The notes beneath the pieces were generated by a model, which was not told the origin of the DNA, did not search any database, and worked only from the letters and a program-made list of their open reading frames with translations. This document shows, piece by piece, positions 44,835 to 55,930 of a DNA stretch of 64,000 nucleotides. Position 1 is the stretch's first letter, and the number at the start of each line of letters is the position of its first letter. The DNA is from Vandiemenella viatica (Eukaryota; Arthropoda; Insecta; Orthoptera; Morabidae): NCBI GenBank assembly GCA_031002005.1, contig CM061918.1, positions 46,040,047 through 46,104,046 of the forward strand, given 5' to 3'. A program made the position numbers and the translations under genes.

Positions 44835-46421
44835 TGTAACGATTGCAATCCCGCAGTGTTTTCAATCCCGCGGGATCCGTGCGGGATTGGCGCAAACAGT
44901 TTTTTAACGCTTATATTTAAAACATAGTTACTTAAAACGTTAATAAAGTAAATAATAATTAAATTAATAAATCAATTTTAAAGTTAAATAATAAAAATTA
45001 ATAGTTAACAATATTTTAATTGGCAAAAAGATATTCCAACTTTTTAGCATGTCTTAAGTACATTTCGAGGTTTTACATTTTTGTTTTTTAATCTAAACCA
45101 ATTTTTAAATAAATAATAAAAACTGGAAAATATTCAGTGTTAGGTCATATTATGTGCCTTGCAATACCTCACATGAATTTAAAAACATGGTTTGCTTAGT
45201 GGCCAAGTTACAAGAGTATTTCTTTTCAAAAATTCTAAATAAACGATCCATAACACTGAAAGAAAGCATTCTATTTCACAAAGTGAATATACTCTGTAAA
45301 GTGTAGACTTGGCTCAGAACAAGATCTCATAACTTTTTGTCACTGCACAAGCACGAGACCTGGCTTTTTTTTTACAAAAATTGTTTTTATTCATTATTAT
45401 ATCTCCTGATTCCTTGATTGATCTTACAGTTGATTCAATGTTATTAAAGGAAACTACTCACCAACACTTAAACTGTCAAGTATTTCAATTTTACATATGT
45501 GGCGTAACTACGTTTTAAGAGTGGAAATTATTACTTTTTAGTAAGAAATGAGACTTTCTCGGCGAATGATTGCAGTGCAGTTTTCATAGGTTGTATCTCC
45601 GGATTTCATTGTAAAAACACGAGATTTCATACGTGGGGGAGACGGCGGAGGCAGCCGTCGAAGTATGGTGTTCCTACAACATAATTCGTCGATACACCCG
45701 TGAAAACTTTATTATAACTTTTTTTGCCTTTAGTCGAAATAATAACATGGAGAAGAGGTATTAATCTATAGCCTGAGCGGCACATGTAAACAGGCGGCTT
45801 TCGTCAAAGAAATGAATTGAGGCAGCGGCCAAAACAGCAATAAGTCAAAGGATATACAATTGGTTTTTATAGCTGCTAAATAAATAGGTATGCGATCTTT
45901 AAAATTACGATAACATTAGTTTCCTATCAACGAATAATCAAATTTTCGGCTGCAAATAAGGAAATTGTCACAATAACTTTATCTGCAAATACAGAAAATG
46001 GGAATAATGAAACCGTGAATAAAAAGCTGTAACTTTGTAGTTCAGATAACGTTTGCAACACATAAAATATAATTATATAGTTAGAAAATCGTACTAAATA
46101 CGCAACATAACTCAAATTACAGAAATGTGTACTGGAAAATGAATACGCAAAAGTGTATCTATTTACTTACGAATGACGAAGGTTGACAGAAACAAACGTT
46201 TGTTCACACGCGCCAAATGCCAACTGGAAGAGTATAGGCAAACAGTGCAATACATCCGATAGAGACCGAGTGGGGCAGCGAGTCACGCATTGACACCCGT
46301 TTTTTCTGCATTTTACGGATTGCGGATCCGCTCAATTTTGTGCGTGATCCACCAGACTGTCCAGTGATGCGGGATCCCGCGGGATTGAGGGATCCCGCTT
46401 TGCTGGATTGCAATTCCTACA
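44835..46421. mobile_element. TIR DNA element with palindromic subtermini, class unknown
   Basis: The left end TGTAACGATTGCAATCC (44835) and the inverted right end TGTAGGAATTGCAATCC (ending 46421) agree at 14 of 17 positions. Just inside each end lies the palindrome ATCCCGCGGGAT (near 44866 and 46374), with extra GGGATCCC-type repeats at the right. The 1.5-kb AT-rich interior has no transposase frame. Flanking duplications are unclear, so the superfamily (hAT is one option) is undecided. Confidence 0.62.
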
Positions 46422-46982
46422 CGGCCGATACTAGTGCAGCTGTTGAACAGCGTGAATTGAATAGTGGAGACGGCGCTACGCAAGCATACGCTTCCTAGGC
46501 CGTACCGGCCCTGGCGCTACGGTTTCCTGAGCTTCTCACATCGTCGATAACAGAGAATGCATCGCCTACGCGGAGCGCATCGCGAGACTATCATTATTCC
46601 GATGCCGATAGTAGCCTATAGTGGCTGCTACAGGGTTAAGTACGAAGGGCAACTGCAGACCAGAGTGGGCCGTATTGTCCCTCCAATGACACAAAGCGTA
46701 TCAAGCCTTACGAAGTGTTGGATAGTTAGCATCTGTAGGAGCGCCGGCATCTGACACGAGTACGCTTGTAACTGGGCAGTTTATAAGTAATATACCTTAG
46801 ACACTTGGGACAAAACTTAGCTGCTCTAGCAGGGCCGGATTAAGACAGCGCGGGGACCGTAGCAAATGTGAAGAAGAGGCCCTTGGTTTTCGCCGTCTGG
46901 GGGAATTGTAGAGCTAAAAAAAAATAATTAAAAAAAAGGTCACCCACCTAGCCTGACGGAGAGGTTCCAGAGACTCCTAGAC
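46422..46982. other. Unassigned sequence
   Basis: No gene. GGGCCGGATTAAG near 46823 resembles a hAT-type terminus, but no partner end was found. Confidence 0.35.
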
Positions 46983-47045
46983 GCGGGGACCCCTAGAAGG
47001 CGCGGGGCCCCCTAGAAGGCGCAGGGCCCCCTAGAAGGCGCAAGG
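46983..47045. repeat. Short GC-rich minisatellite
   Basis: Three units of about 19-20 bp, GCGGGGCCCCCTAGAAG and variants, in a row. Confidence 0.85.
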
Positions 47046-47242
47046 ATCAAAGCATTTTCTCACTCCTGCTACATGGTTAATCCGTTACTGTGCTCTAGCG
47101 TTATTTTGTTATTTGCTATAATTTCAGGATGTAGTTGAATTATTTTCGAGATTTGAAGAAGGTGATGAGCTTTGAGAGAATTAAGTGGCATAATCTCTAG
47201 ATCAAGGAAGCAATATGCCAGAAAGGTCTTCATTCTTGATCT

Positions 47243-48054
47243 TAAGGAGAGTCCATAAACTAAGTCGGTCCATTTTAGCCTCCTTAAATCCACCCTCCCC
47301 CCCCTCCCTAAGTAACCTGAGGGGCGTCCATTAATGACGTAATGTAAAATAGGGGGGGGGGGTTTCCGGTGAAATCTCACGAATCCTCATCAAGAGGTAG
47401 GGGGGTCAAAGGAAATCTCACATGAGGTTTTGAAATTCTTGTGGCATCGGACAGCTAAAGAAAAAAAGGTCTACAAATGACGCGAAAGTCCAAAAACCGA
47501 CCTTGGTGGTGGGGGGGGGGGGTATAACCACCCTTGGAAGCAAGAGACCTAAATAAAAAAGATCTCAAAACGTTGGGAGGTCGTCGAGTAGTAGGGGTGG
47601 AGGTGTCCTCCGTCTAAATCTCACATCATTTTAGAGGGGGGAGGGGAGTCCGGTCAGATCTCACGAAGACCCACCAGAGAGGGCGGGGGGTCCGGAATTC
47701 CGGAAAAACACCTCACGTTATTAATTGACGCCCCCTGACGTGGCTTTTGCTTCTACCCCCCCGCCCCCGCGTAGCTTTTTCCCCCTATTGATTTAAGAAG
47801 ACATTTTGTAACGTTTCCTCTTGTCACACTGTTGTAAATAATTACATACGGAGATAATTAAATGACGGAAATAAATAATCCCTTGTTGTTGTGTGTTCTG
47901 TAGCTTAATATTTTAACTGTGACTAATAATATGAATGAAAAGCTACGTGGCTTGGCTCGGAACCCCCTCCCCCTTTTTTCACGTAGCCCAGCGTAGCTTT
48001 CCAGTCGACCCCTCCCCCATAGACGGAGCCACGTAGTTTGTGGACGCTCCCTTA
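47243..48054. mobile_element. MITE family M1, interrupted by a second MITE
   Basis: Left end TAAGGAGAGTCCATAAAC, right end (inverted) TAAGGGAGCGTCCACAAACT. Internal sequence matches the clean copy at 56000-56396 in order: ACGTGGCTTTTGCTTCTACC, TTAAATGACGGAAAT, TTGTTGTGTGTTCTG, AAGCTACGTGGCTTGGCTCG. The interruption at 47321-47734 splits it after CTGA. C-rich and G-rich runs near both ends make the sequence prone to slippage. Non-coding. Confidence 0.82.
47321..47734. mobile_element. MITE family M2 nested in M1
   Basis: Termini GGGGCGTCCATTAATGACGT (47321) and inverted GGGGCGTCAATTAATAACGT (ending 47734). CTGA occurs immediately before and immediately after (47317-47320 and 47735-47738), a 4-bp duplication. 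Removing one copy restores the M1 sequence as in the intact sister. It is 414 bp, non-coding, with several G runs. Confidence 0.82.
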
Positions 48055-48463
48055 TGATGCTCTGCTCGGTTCCGGCAGTGGGTGTTACCACTGAGGATTT
48101 ACCCCTTTATGAGAACTCTCTTGTTAAAGGTGAAGTGAGGTTCATTAATAAGGTTATGTTGGGGAGCGGTTGCTGGCGAGAATACTTTATTAAATACAAA
48201 GAATTCGTAGAACTTTTAGCATGATCAGTCGCTAATTAATTCAGTTTACCAATATTTCTCCTAGTTTTGGGAGTAATGAACGGGTATAGTAAACATCAAA
48301 TTCTTTCAAATAACTCTAACAGACCGTGCATAAAGAATACCAACAAACAGCTCACGTTCTGACACCTATGTACAATTTAAGTGGAATGTTGTTTCCACTT
48401 GTTATCTTGGTAAGGGTTTTGTTTGTGTCATCTTTATGGGATATATTCTGTTCACATTCTACT
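48055..48463. other. Unassigned sequence
   Basis: No feature recognised. Confidence 0.4.
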
Positions 48464-48650
48464 GGCGGCTCAAGGTCACGCCTCCGTTGCCCCGCTCCTC
48501 ACCTCAACATCCCCTCCCATTGCCATTCCCTCCGTGCATACTCTGTGTCCAAGCATGCGAGAGGCAAATCTGGCATCGGACACTCTTTCCCCTTGCATGT
48601 AAGGGTAAGGGCAGTGGAGTGGGGATAGAACAGACTGACCTTGAGCCGCC
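48464..48650. repeat. Small inverted-repeat element
   Basis: GGCGGCTCAAGGTCA (48464-48478) and its exact inverse TGACCTTGAGCCGCC (48636-48650) bound 187 bp of CT-rich DNA. The size and perfect 15-bp termini suggest a tiny MITE, but the flanks show no convincing duplication. Confidence 0.55.
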
Positions 48651-48799
48651 TCTCTTAACTGAACATACTACAGTGTCCAAAACACATGTGATACAAAAAT
48701 TAGCAGGTCTGGTATTCTATACTATGATTCCAGAATGTATTTCCGTTATTTTCGAGTTAATTTGAGTTTGTGGAAGGGATTGTTAGGGATTTATCAGAA

Positions 48800-49165
48800 T
48801 AGAGTAAATGTAAAACACACAGAAAAGACAATCTACCTAGGAGTTACACTTGACCGTTCTTAACACATAAGCACAAAATCGAATTGAAGTAACATCATGA
48901 GAAAGTTGTCAAACAGCCAACGGGGTGCCAAACCAACAGTTCTGAAAACAACTGCTCAAGGGCTGTGTGCTTCTCCACTGCCCAGAGTAGTCTAGACTAG
49001 CCCACACCGGGAAAGTGGACGTAAGCCTCAATGAGACTGGCAGGCTAAATACAGGGTCTGTGAAATATATTCCACTGAATAACCTGTATAGAGCAGCTGG
49101 CATCGCAAGACCTGCCGGCCTTAGAAACACAATCAAATACACGGAGAGATTCAGGTAAAACATAG
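48800..49165 (+). pseudogene. Jockey/I-type LINE C-terminal fragment
   Basis: Frames read IYLGVTLDRS near 48830, then SNIMRKLSNSQRGAKP, TVLKTTAQGLCASPLPR and, after a shift, VYRAAGIARPAGLRNT near 49090. These match the YLGVTLD...LRTTA-x-x-L-x-x-S-x-x-E-Y and P-x-x-L-x-x-L-x-G-I-x-P-x-x-x-R order downstream of the RT in Jockey-group LINEs. Stops and frameshifts show it is dead. Confidence 0.72.
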
Positions 49166-49994
49166 GTTCTCAATCTGTTTTGGCCTTCCGCCCTCTTGTT
49201 CATAAAAAATTATCCCCCGCTTTTTTTTTTTTTTTTTTTTTTTTTTTTGTTAATGCACACTGACTCACCGCCTTGTAATAAATAATGTAACCCATAGTGC
49301 TCCAACTTTATGCCTCGTAACGCACTTTTTAAAACAGTGATTCAATGACACACCATTAGGTGACGAGTAAAATATCATGTATGGAAAAACAAAGGTAGAT
49401 TTCTAACATTATCAAAAAATATTAACAATGTCGGTGTATTGTCAACAGTTCTACTAAAAATACATGTTACGAAAAATATTAATAATTAGAGGGCTGAGCT
49501 GGGTGTGAAGACACTAATTTTTCGATATTTATCGTCACTAAATCGCCGGGACCCACTACTGATAATCTGTTTTTTTTTCTCAGCTATTACATTGCTGACT
49601 ACGCTATATCCTCTTTTGGCTACGTATGATCATGGGAATCCAAATTAATACTTCTTTGCTTCAGACCTTAAATACGGATATGATACTGGAAAGCGAGGGG
49701 TTGGGGGGGGGGGGTCATCGGTTGGTCATCAACACCACGTGAACTCGCCATAGACTTGCCAAAGACCAGAAACGACTCCTATTATCTCTTCAAACCCCAT
49801 TGGAAACCACTGAGATATACCTTCGACGAACGTCAACCCCTTCAAGGATTGGAAAATGGAGGTTTATGAACACCCAGCAGGATAAATCACCTCCCAACTA
49901 CTACAGGCATTTAAGACAGATTTTAGGGGAAACCTCAGTATATATATATATATATAAATGTATATATATATATATATAAATGAAAAAAATTGTT
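49166..49994. other. Unassigned sequence with low-complexity tracts
   Basis: Contains a T run of about 30 bp (49219-49248), a G run near 49705 and (TA)n tracts at about 49938-49979. A terminus-like GGTTCTCAATCTGTTTTGGC near 49165 recalls hAT ends, but I found no partner. Confidence 0.5.
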
Positions 49995-50640
49995 GAGCTG
50001 AAAATTGGCACAGACGTTCCTTAGTACCTAAGAAACAAGTACTGAAAAGCTCCCACCTCTGAGGTGTCCACGTCATAGTTTTTTCAGGTCAAAAGGGCTT
50101 AAAAAGGGATTGAGTGCCAATCGGTATAAACACGTTATAACATTTAATGTGTCAGACTTAGTAACGTTTTATTGCACCATATGTAATTAGTTTAGGCTAA
50201 CCACTGACTAAAAGTGTGATATCGGCACCAATATTATTAAAAAGTAACAGTATAGACACATTTTATCATGAAGGCAGTACGAAACATAACCTTTTTTTTC
50301 AGTATCTCTGCATTGCGGAAAAACTGTCAAAGTTACCAACACTGAGCCAATGATCAAAGTTGTAGTAGTACACACTTTCAGCATTAAAATGATATATCGT
50401 TCATCCCGCGTTGAAACAAGCACACGTGAGTCAGCGCTGGGCTCCACGCGCCATTCCCCGGACATTATGGGTATGAACCAGAAAAAATTTAATGTACACC
50501 TGAAAATTGGCACAGATATTATTTAGTACCTAAGAAACATGTCTTGAAAATTCCAAATCTCTGAGTTTTATCAGGGAAAAGTTTTTCAGTGTAGCTTAAA
50601 TTTCATAATCAGTATAAACGTCTTGTAGCTCTTATATCAT
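49995..50640. repeat. Two-copy direct repeat, ~505-bp period
   Basis: CTGAAAATTGGCACAGA followed by TTAGTACCTAAGAAACA and a CTGAAAA motif occurs at 49998 and again at 50502. A second shared segment (GGTATAAACACG / AGTATAAACGTC) follows at the same offset (near 50120 and 50610). Only parts of the unit are still similar. Confidence 0.68.
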
Positions 50641-50792
50641 CTTACAATATAAACTGACAGGAAGAAACCTTGAAAATGACGAAACATTTTGCAAAATTAT
50701 AAATTAGACAATTTTTTTTTATTAAAATCTTTAAATGAAATTTAAAGTTTAGCTTCATCATCGTACTCATGATCTGAACCATCATAGATGAT
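50641..50792. other. Unassigned spacer
   Basis: No feature recognised. Confidence 0.4.
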
Positions 50793-51690
50793 ACTAGCTC
50801 GTACCCGCGACTTCGTATGCGTGGATTAAGAATTTTTTGCCAGAATTAAATATAGAAAGTTATTGTTAACGAAGGATTGGTCCCAAACAATATCGAGTCG
50901 GAATAATATGACAGGAAAGCTATCACTATTTCATTGTACCGTCGAACCTGTCTCTTGAAGAGAATCAATTTCCAACATATTTCTGTCACCATTTGATAAG
51001 GTCTCAAAATTTCGTGACTACAACTGTTAATCCTACTGGAAAAAATATCCTGTGCCCTACATACAGATTTCCTTATAAAATTCCATCACAACGATATAGC
51101 CATTTAGTCGTCAAAACGAAACAAAAAGACAGAGACTTACTTCCGTATTTATAATAATATTACTGTGGTTCACACTCACACACTGACTGCGAACAACACC
51201 TGAGGGATAATTATAACGTAAAAAAGTGTACACCTACAACATTGCAAGACTACCTACGATTTTCCTGGCATTGCACCCCTAACTTTCTAATATCTACAGT
51301 TTAACATTCAATCCGAATAACCTACGGCCCAGGCCTGACTATTACTATGAAAAACAATTTTTTAAAATCTTAACCTCAACGGAGATTCGAACCGGAGACC
51401 ACGTCGTTCGTAAGCAAGCGCTTTAACCGCTGAGCTGCCAGTCCGCTACACGGAAACACGGTGTGGAGACGTCCATATCCAACGTGTCTGTCTATCGCCG
51501 TATTTCGAAGTTATGAGACAACATGTGTTATTTATACAGATAATTTTTCAACCAAATGTAGACAGTATTTTCCTCCTTGTTTCAAAGAATAAGTGTGCAA
51601 AGTTTCATCGAGATCGGATGAAAACTGTGGATTTGTATGAAGAACAAACAAACAAACATACATTCATCTTTATATATAAAGATTATCTTA
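50793..51690 (+). repeat. Dispersed element with ACTAGCT...CCCGCGACTTCGT head
   Basis: It opens ACTAGCTCGTACCCGCGACT and closes TTTATATATAAAGATTATC. Head and A/T-rich tail are like those of the element at 14719-16195, but the interior is different and not tandemly repeated. AAGTTTCATCGAGATCGGAT near 51600 and TATTTATAATAATATTA near 51150 are motifs I have seen in arthropod dispersed repeats of this type. The class (SINE, LINE end or other) is unresolved. A tRNA-like segment is embedded on the minus strand. Confidence 0.62.
51360..51447 (-). other. tRNA-like segment (pseudogene or SINE head)
   Basis: On the minus strand GGCAGCTCAGCGGTTAAAGC gives an A box and CCGGTTCGAATCTCC a B box, 45 bp apart. 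The acceptor stem starting GCGGACT has no 3' partner and the T stem does not pair properly, so this is not a functional tRNA gene. Confidence 0.65.
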
Positions 51691-52180
51691 TGTCCACACA
51701 TTAGTGATCATAACAGCCCACAACGCACACATTCACACCTATTTCCGCAGATGTTCTTACTATTGCAGGACACCAAATTAAGGAGATGATCCGGAGCACT
51801 GGCGCAAGACCTGTATTTTGAATTTTCCATACCCAATCTTCAGGATCTAAAGAATTTCCTAGCCATTCTTGAATCTGTAAATGTACTCGTAGAGAATGCG
51901 GCAGATGTTGGTGGAAGGGACACAAGCTGGTTGGGTTGCGTACTTCCGACTGTATTTTATTACCCGAAGTTCGTCCAGATTTTTATATTGAGATTTAAAA
52001 TTGTCATAGAGGGCAACGTCAAACGTCACTACTGCAGATTTTATGTCTTCTTTCTGTGCGTTGTGATATACGAATGTTTTCTCTTTGTCACGCAATACTG
52101 TAGAACCCTTCAACAACTTCCAGCCTTGTTTTGTTTTATTTGCAGAAAAGTGTGCTCGTAGTATCACACCCACAAACATG
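51685..52180 (-). pseudogene. C-terminal remnant of a Cys-rich transposon-associated ORF
   Basis: The minus-strand frame 52179-51859 reads DIKSAVVTFDVALYDNFKSQ, YKNLDELRVIKYSRK. A shifted frame then gives SLPPTSAA and another HSLRVHLQIQEWLGNSLDPE, DWVWKIQNTGL. A further shift yields CNSKNICGNRCECVRCGL and SLMCG. The order (KNLDELR-like block, LPPT-x-x-A, R-x-x-x-Q-x-x-x-W-x-G, P-x-D-W-G-W, then C-x-C-K-x-x-C-x-x-R-C-x-C-x-x-x-G-L-x-C) matches a family of uncharacterised, repeat-associated insect proteins. I know it only by pattern and it has no established function. At least three frame breaks. Confidence 0.5.
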
Positions 52181-52219
52181 AAAAACTCTGCACTCTTTTG
52201 TCATGCATTCACTGGGTCA

Positions 52220-52350
52220 ACGTTCAGATTATTAGAGGCGGGAGAAGTCTGGGGGCAAGGAACGGGAAGGAATTCGGCAATGACCTGTTGATGGAACCAT
52301 GCCGGCATTCGCCTGTAGTGATTTTGGGAATCCATAGAAAATTGAAATCA
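52220..52350 (-). mobile_element. SINE A, 3' part only
   Basis: On the minus strand: AATCACTACAGGCGAATGCC, TCATTGCCGAATTCCTTCCC, TCCCGCCTCTAATAATCTGA. The tRNA-like head is missing. Confidence 0.72.
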
Positions 52351-53129
52351 GTATATTTCCTGAAGTAAGCAAGTTTTATCTTATTTCTTTTTCAAGATAT
52401 AGGAGGCTGTAGGTTTTGGAGATATATCGTAATTGTGTAATTTTTCTTAAACTGATCTATGCTATTCTGAATTACATTATTTTTCGTGTATATCGATTGA
52501 GATTGTGTAATTTGGAGACGCTGGTGTGCTCAATATGGCTGCGTGATAGGTTCGTGTTACTCTCAGAACAAATATTTGCAGCCCGCCAATCGATTTCGCG
52601 ATGTGCCTTTCACCTCACATTCACTTTCATATCATAAACTTCACTGTACTAGTAAGAAATTTCAGCTTAGACAATGGTTGAGGTTCTGAAATTTATTGAG
52701 GCGTTTCTGGCGATATCCAAAATACCAAACAAATATGAGTACCTCTATTTTTATTTATAGTCATTTTTGTTTTACTAGTTCTTACTAAATAATGTTCTTG
52801 AGTTGTGATCAATGTATGTTAGGATTTGCTTATACTGATTTCTACCCTTTTGCTTTCTTACACAATTCTTTTTTGTCTTGTTGCTTTGAGTTTAGTTTTA
52901 TTATGGTTTATAACTGTTGATATTTATTCTGTACTCCACAGTTCCAACATATTTTAATCTTCTATTTTATTCCCATAAATCATATTTAACTACATTCCCA
53001 GCCTTTAATCCCGACTAAAATGACGGAATGAGCGGAATGTTCTACAGAGTTATTTATTCCCAGTTGCTTAGATAAATAGAAATAGAACTGTTATAAAGTA
53101 ACAATCAATTCAATTTCTTTCAACTTCCA
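52351..53129. other. Unassigned AT-rich sequence
   Basis: No feature recognised. Confidence 0.4.
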
Positions 53130-54985
53130 CTGTATTAAAAGGTTTCCGATGCAATTTTGGTCCAGGTTTCATCTATTAGTATAATACGCTAGATGTGGCA
53201 TGTCACGCTATGACTTCAATCTATGACGTCGCGCAATGACGTCAAGCTTTACGATGATATTCTTGCGAATGCGCGTTATTTAATAACATTTCAAAGCATC
53301 AGTGAATAAATCAACCCACAGATCACGGAAATAAAAGTATGTATTGCGTTAAAATCGACATATCAATCATTAGATGTTTATATTTTCGTAATATTCTTTT
53401 GATATATAGAAGTATTCCTTAAATTCTTTGTCCATAGATACATTAGATAAAAGCTTTGTATTTCGAGCATCAGTGTTGAGAAAAGTTTGGTTAGACCATT
53501 ACTTAGCATTGAACAGAATTACAACTGGCATTTGAAGCTACGGCAGAGGGCATGGATAATTTAGCTTTTTTTTCAAAATAATTTAAACTGTACCCTTTTG
53601 AACGGAAATAGTTGCCCACTGATCTCTAATTGTGCAGCCTACACTACAATTAATAATGTAAGTTTATCAGATTTGTTTTAATCTTTTTCACTTTCACTGT
53701 GTAATATTACTGAGGCTATTATTTACGCAATGTGTAACTATGTCAGCTTTTCGAACGTTGTAATATCGGTCTGAATCACGTTGGAGATTTTTGGTTTTTT
53801 ACCTTTATTTTTTGTTGAAGGTTTTTGATCAAATTTAGGTTGTTGCGTAATCACTGTGTCTCCTCAATGAATTGTCGTTTTGCTCGGAAAACTGTTTTAA
53901 TGGCTGTGGTAAAATAAGAACGAGGCCCAAAGAATTGTGCTATTCGTTTGAAATTTACCACATACGTTCCTATGGTCATACCTTTTAAGAAAAAGTGTAC
54001 ATGAAAGCATGAAACTTACGATAGACGTGAAGCAAGATGAAAATTACGAATTAACACAACACAAAACCGCCAATTCACTTCAAATTGTCACGTCAAAGAT
54101 AGCATCTGTACAGCAACAACTGTAAAAACGCTGGCAACGTTTCTTGATAAGATGTGAATATATCCCTGCGTTGTATAATTCACTTCTTATAACAACTTGT
54201 TATTTACTTATGTCGCGATACATGACATCACCATGAATGCGCATTCGATTGAAGCTTTGATTTTGTAGCGGCGGTATTAGCCGAGATTGTGGTTAGGTTG
54301 AAATTCAGCCTGGACCAAAATAAATAATGAACCTTATCACAGCAAATGCATGTTGAATTTAGCTATTATCAGTTATTTAAGCAGGTTTCATTAGCAATAT
54401 GTCACGTTTTGATGTCATGAATCACGATGTAAATTACTCCCGTATGTGGTTAGTTTTAAAATGCAACCTGGACCAGGATAGCAACGGAAACCTTTTGTTA
54501 CAGCGCCGGGCAATTGGAATTGCATTTATTTTATAACAATTCAATTTATTTCAACAATTGCTAAGAAATGAATTGCTACAACACTGAAAGAAAAGTATGA
54601 ATTTTGTTTAAATTGTCATATTGATTATTAGTTGCTTTTTTTTTAGTGATATGATTACTTGGTTTGAATGAAAGAAGTTCCAAATTGTTCGCGATCTATG
54701 CAACCTAAACCACAATTAAAACAAATATTACGTGACAACGTAAGTTGTTAAGATTTATTTTTAGCATCCTTCGTTTTCACTGGGGTAATTATTTCAGCCG
54801 TATGTAAGCTGTGCAAGACGTTAAAGCATCGATCTTCATCATAGACAATAAGAAAGTTGTAAGAAACTGTGAAGATTTTGGATCAAGTTTTTATCGCATG
54901 ATGCATGATCGGTATCGGTGGATGATGACATGCGATACAGGGAATGTATAAATTCGCGCGTGATTGAAGCTTTGATTTTCTACCG
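53130..54985. repeat. Old direct duplication, period about 1.07 kb
   Basis: Segments recur in the same order. TGTGCAGCCTACACTACAAT (near 53632) matches TATGCAACCTAAACCACAAT (near 54698). TTTTCACTTTCACTGTG (near 53685) matches TTCGTTTTCACTGGGG (near 54770). GCGAATGCGCGTT (near 53264) matches GAATGCGCATTCG (near 54236). AAAGTATGTATTGCGTTAAAAT (near 53333) matches AAAGTATGAATTTTG (near 54592). GATTGAAGCTTTGATTTT occurs at about 54248 and 54963. Similarity is patchy. No coding content. Confidence 0.58.
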
Positions 54986-55006
54986 GCTATATTGGCGAAG
55001 ATTGTA

Positions 55007-55930
55007 GTTTAATTTAATTTAATTTAATTGCAATGGAGCACAGCCTCCGGTGGCAATTTCCCTACACACCCATCTTCCCCCTATCCTGCACCTACCTACA
55101 TTTGCCCTCTACAAATTTTATCTTTAAATTCTTTCAAAGTTTTCGGTAAATTATTCATCATTTCTCTTCGTAACTCATTCCAAACCCTGACACCCTTACC
55201 TAAAAAAGAGAATCTTCCTACACCCTTGTGCCTGAAATCGAGTGCCAGCTTGTGGGCATGGTCATCTTTTCCCTTCCATGCACTACTTTTCATACCTATT
55301 GCAATATCTTTCCATGTCTCATCGCCAGTATATGCCCTGTACACTCCCATGACCCTCCTCATTCTCCTCCTGTCTTGCAATGAATCCCATTCCAGCTCGT
55401 TTATCATATCCGTCACTGATTGCATTCTGCGATAATTTCCAGAAACAAATCTAGCAGCACTTTTTTTTTACACCGTCTCCAACTCCTGTATTTGATACGT
55501 AAAATGAGGGCCGCATACTACACTACCATATTCCAGCAATGGTCTGACCAAAGTTTTGTAACCCAATTCCTTGACTTCTCTCGTACATTCCCTCATCACT
55601 CTCTCCAACAAGTGCAGAACTTTGAAACCTTTTCCTACCACCTGTCCTATGTCTCCTGCCCAGTTACGTTTACCAAAGTAATTCAGAGATATTTACATTT
55701 CAAGTCTTCAGCAAGCAATTCTTTCCCCACCTTATATTCATAATTAACCTTTTGTTTTTTTATTTGTGTATCTAATAAGCTGACTCTTCTTTGCATTTAT
55801 CTTCATTCCATGTTTACCAACCCAATTAGATATCCTGTCCAGATCACCCTGCAACTGTTTACAATCCTCTATCGTTTTGATTCTTTTTTACAGCATTATG
55901 TCATCTGCAAACAATCTAATTTCAGATAGT
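55007..55930 (-). pseudogene. 5'-truncated LINE copy, family L-A
   Basis: The minus-strand reading starts at the YADD box (LFADDIM near 55905), then CKQLQGDLDRISNWVGKHGM. RPLLEYGSVVCGP and KSAARFVSGNYRRMQS follow. A 109-codon stretch (55425-55096) ends FSFLGKGVRVWNELRREMMN and NLPKTLKEFKDKICRG. The 3' end is a TTTAATTTAATTTAATT array. Only the 3' half of the RT is present, the normal outcome of incomplete target-primed reverse transcription. It interrupts a host repeat (see findings). Confidence 0.85.

Noticed and set aside
49165..49330. hAT element starting GGTTCTCAATCTGTTTTGGC
   Set aside because: No inverted partner terminus or 8-bp duplication could be found.
51360..51447. A functional tRNA gene
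   Set aside because: A and B boxes are present but acceptor and T stems do not pair and no intact cloverleaf forms.
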